Made by a program: the position numbers and the translations under genes. Shown here piece after piece: positions 63,401 to 64,000 of a DNA stretch of 64,000 nucleotides (positions within the stretch are counted from its first letter, which is position 1; each line of letters opens with the position of its first letter). This DNA comes from Prorocentrum cordatum (Eukaryota > Sar > Dinophyceae > Prorocentrales > Prorocentraceae): positions 251,001-315,000 of the forward strand of contig CAUYUJ010009458.1 in assembly GCA_963575745.1 (NCBI GenBank). The letters are read 5' to 3'. The notes below the pieces were generated by a model. The model was not told the origin of the DNA. It searched no databases and was given only the letters and a program-made list of their open reading frames with translations.

Positions 63401-64000
63401 GGGCCCTGGAGGTGCGTTGAGAAGCTCGCGCCTCAACCCCATCCACCCCTCCTACGGGATTTTGGACATCCGGGGAGGGAGCACAGAGGGAGGGGGGCAG
63501 CCAAGCATCTCACACGCCTTCTCGCCCTGGGCAAGCGGTGGTCGGTGGACTCTTCTCTAGTTATACGGGGGGGGCCTCGCCGCCGTTGCTGGACCCTTTC
63601 GAGTAACTAGCACAAGTTGCGGCAAGTCACGACAGTTGAAAGTTCCCTATTTCGCCTGACTACATTTTGTTGCATGGGCGCCAGAGTTTTCCACTGTTTC
63701 GCTGGCTCCTGCAGGAGGCTGAATACGAGGGCGCGCGCTTGCCCTAAGACTTGCATCGGAGCATGCCCACCGTGGGCGTTGCAGACGACAAGTGTCTGCA
63801 ACTGCTTAAGCTGACCTCGCCTGCCACGTCTGTCGCCGAGCTCGGGGACATGATCCCGGAGCGTGGCGTTGGAATTGGAAGATATATAAGCCCTTTGTGC
63901 CCTTGTGCTTGACGGGCGAGCCTACGAGAAGACATCCGACGAGTTTGCGCTCGACCTCATGGAGGGCCCCGTCGACGCGCTCAAGGCCTGCCCCGACACC
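63401..64000. other. No supported gene
   Basis: No domain, tandem repeat or RNA recognised to the window end. Confidence 0.35.

Noticed and set aside
1-64000. Dinoflagellate spliced-leader genes
   Set aside because: I looked for the conserved leader core but did not notice a match. A computed search would be decisive.

Overview
The window looks like nuclear DNA from a large, repeat-dominated, GC-rich protist genome, most probably a dinoflagellate. I infer this from three things. There is a decayed Ty1/copia-type polymerase and a decayed pentatricopeptide (PPR) gene. There is an IS1595/ISXO2-like (Merlin) transposase with at least one clean GT-AG intron. Micro-, mini- and satellite repeats are extremely dense. 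I see no bacterial operon, rRNA or tRNA. The species cannot be fixed from the sequence alone.

Layout. 1-34 kb is almost wholly non-coding. It holds short fold-back (MITE-like) elements, several with recognisable target-site duplications: 1142-1580 and 18993-19238 share a family with 8-bp duplications; 1673-1851 and 16239-16390 share a TTAA-flanked family; 9682-9870 has a 13-bp duplication; 11293-11460 is TA-flanked. Between them are TTG, GGA and 12-bp DPPR-coding arrays, a ~1.4-1.8 kb higher-order duplication (24.1-27.8 kb) and a 90-bp satellite of about 27 units (27.9-30.4 kb). Degenerate CCAAGA/TCTTGG arrays recur through the window. 34.6-36.3 kb is a broken copia Pol. 37.6-38.5 kb is a broken PPR gene. 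39.1-40.1 kb is an array in which one ~24-bp motif occurs 14 times in strictly alternating orientation.

The most interesting part is the minus strand from about 51.6 down to 42.1 kb, the only protein-dense stretch. In transcription order it shows: possible acidic leader ORFs; a protein with a basic cluster and a Cys/His module; a D5-like superfamily 3 helicase broken by an in-frame TAA directly before its Walker A motif and by frame changes; a short palm-like segment; a 972-codon ORF with three related Cys/His modules, a basic linker and a zinc ribbon; then IS1595/ISXO2-type transposase pieces, two of them joined in frame by an 85-bp GT-AG intron. Replication-type, peptidase-like and transposase-type parts therefore lie side by side in one orientation. 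This could be a composite self-replicating DNA transposon or a virus-derived element. Whether it is one gene or several, and whether it is alive, is open.

From 52 to 64 kb the window returns to repeats: an AT-rich ~151-bp satellite (53.8-55.1 kb), CTC and TC tracts, further CCAAGA arrays, GGGCTATA repeats and a 73-bp tandem repeat (61.9-62.5 kb) with a detached copy at 59.7 kb. Most long open frames in the window are by-products of repeats whose period is a multiple of three, and I have not called them genes.
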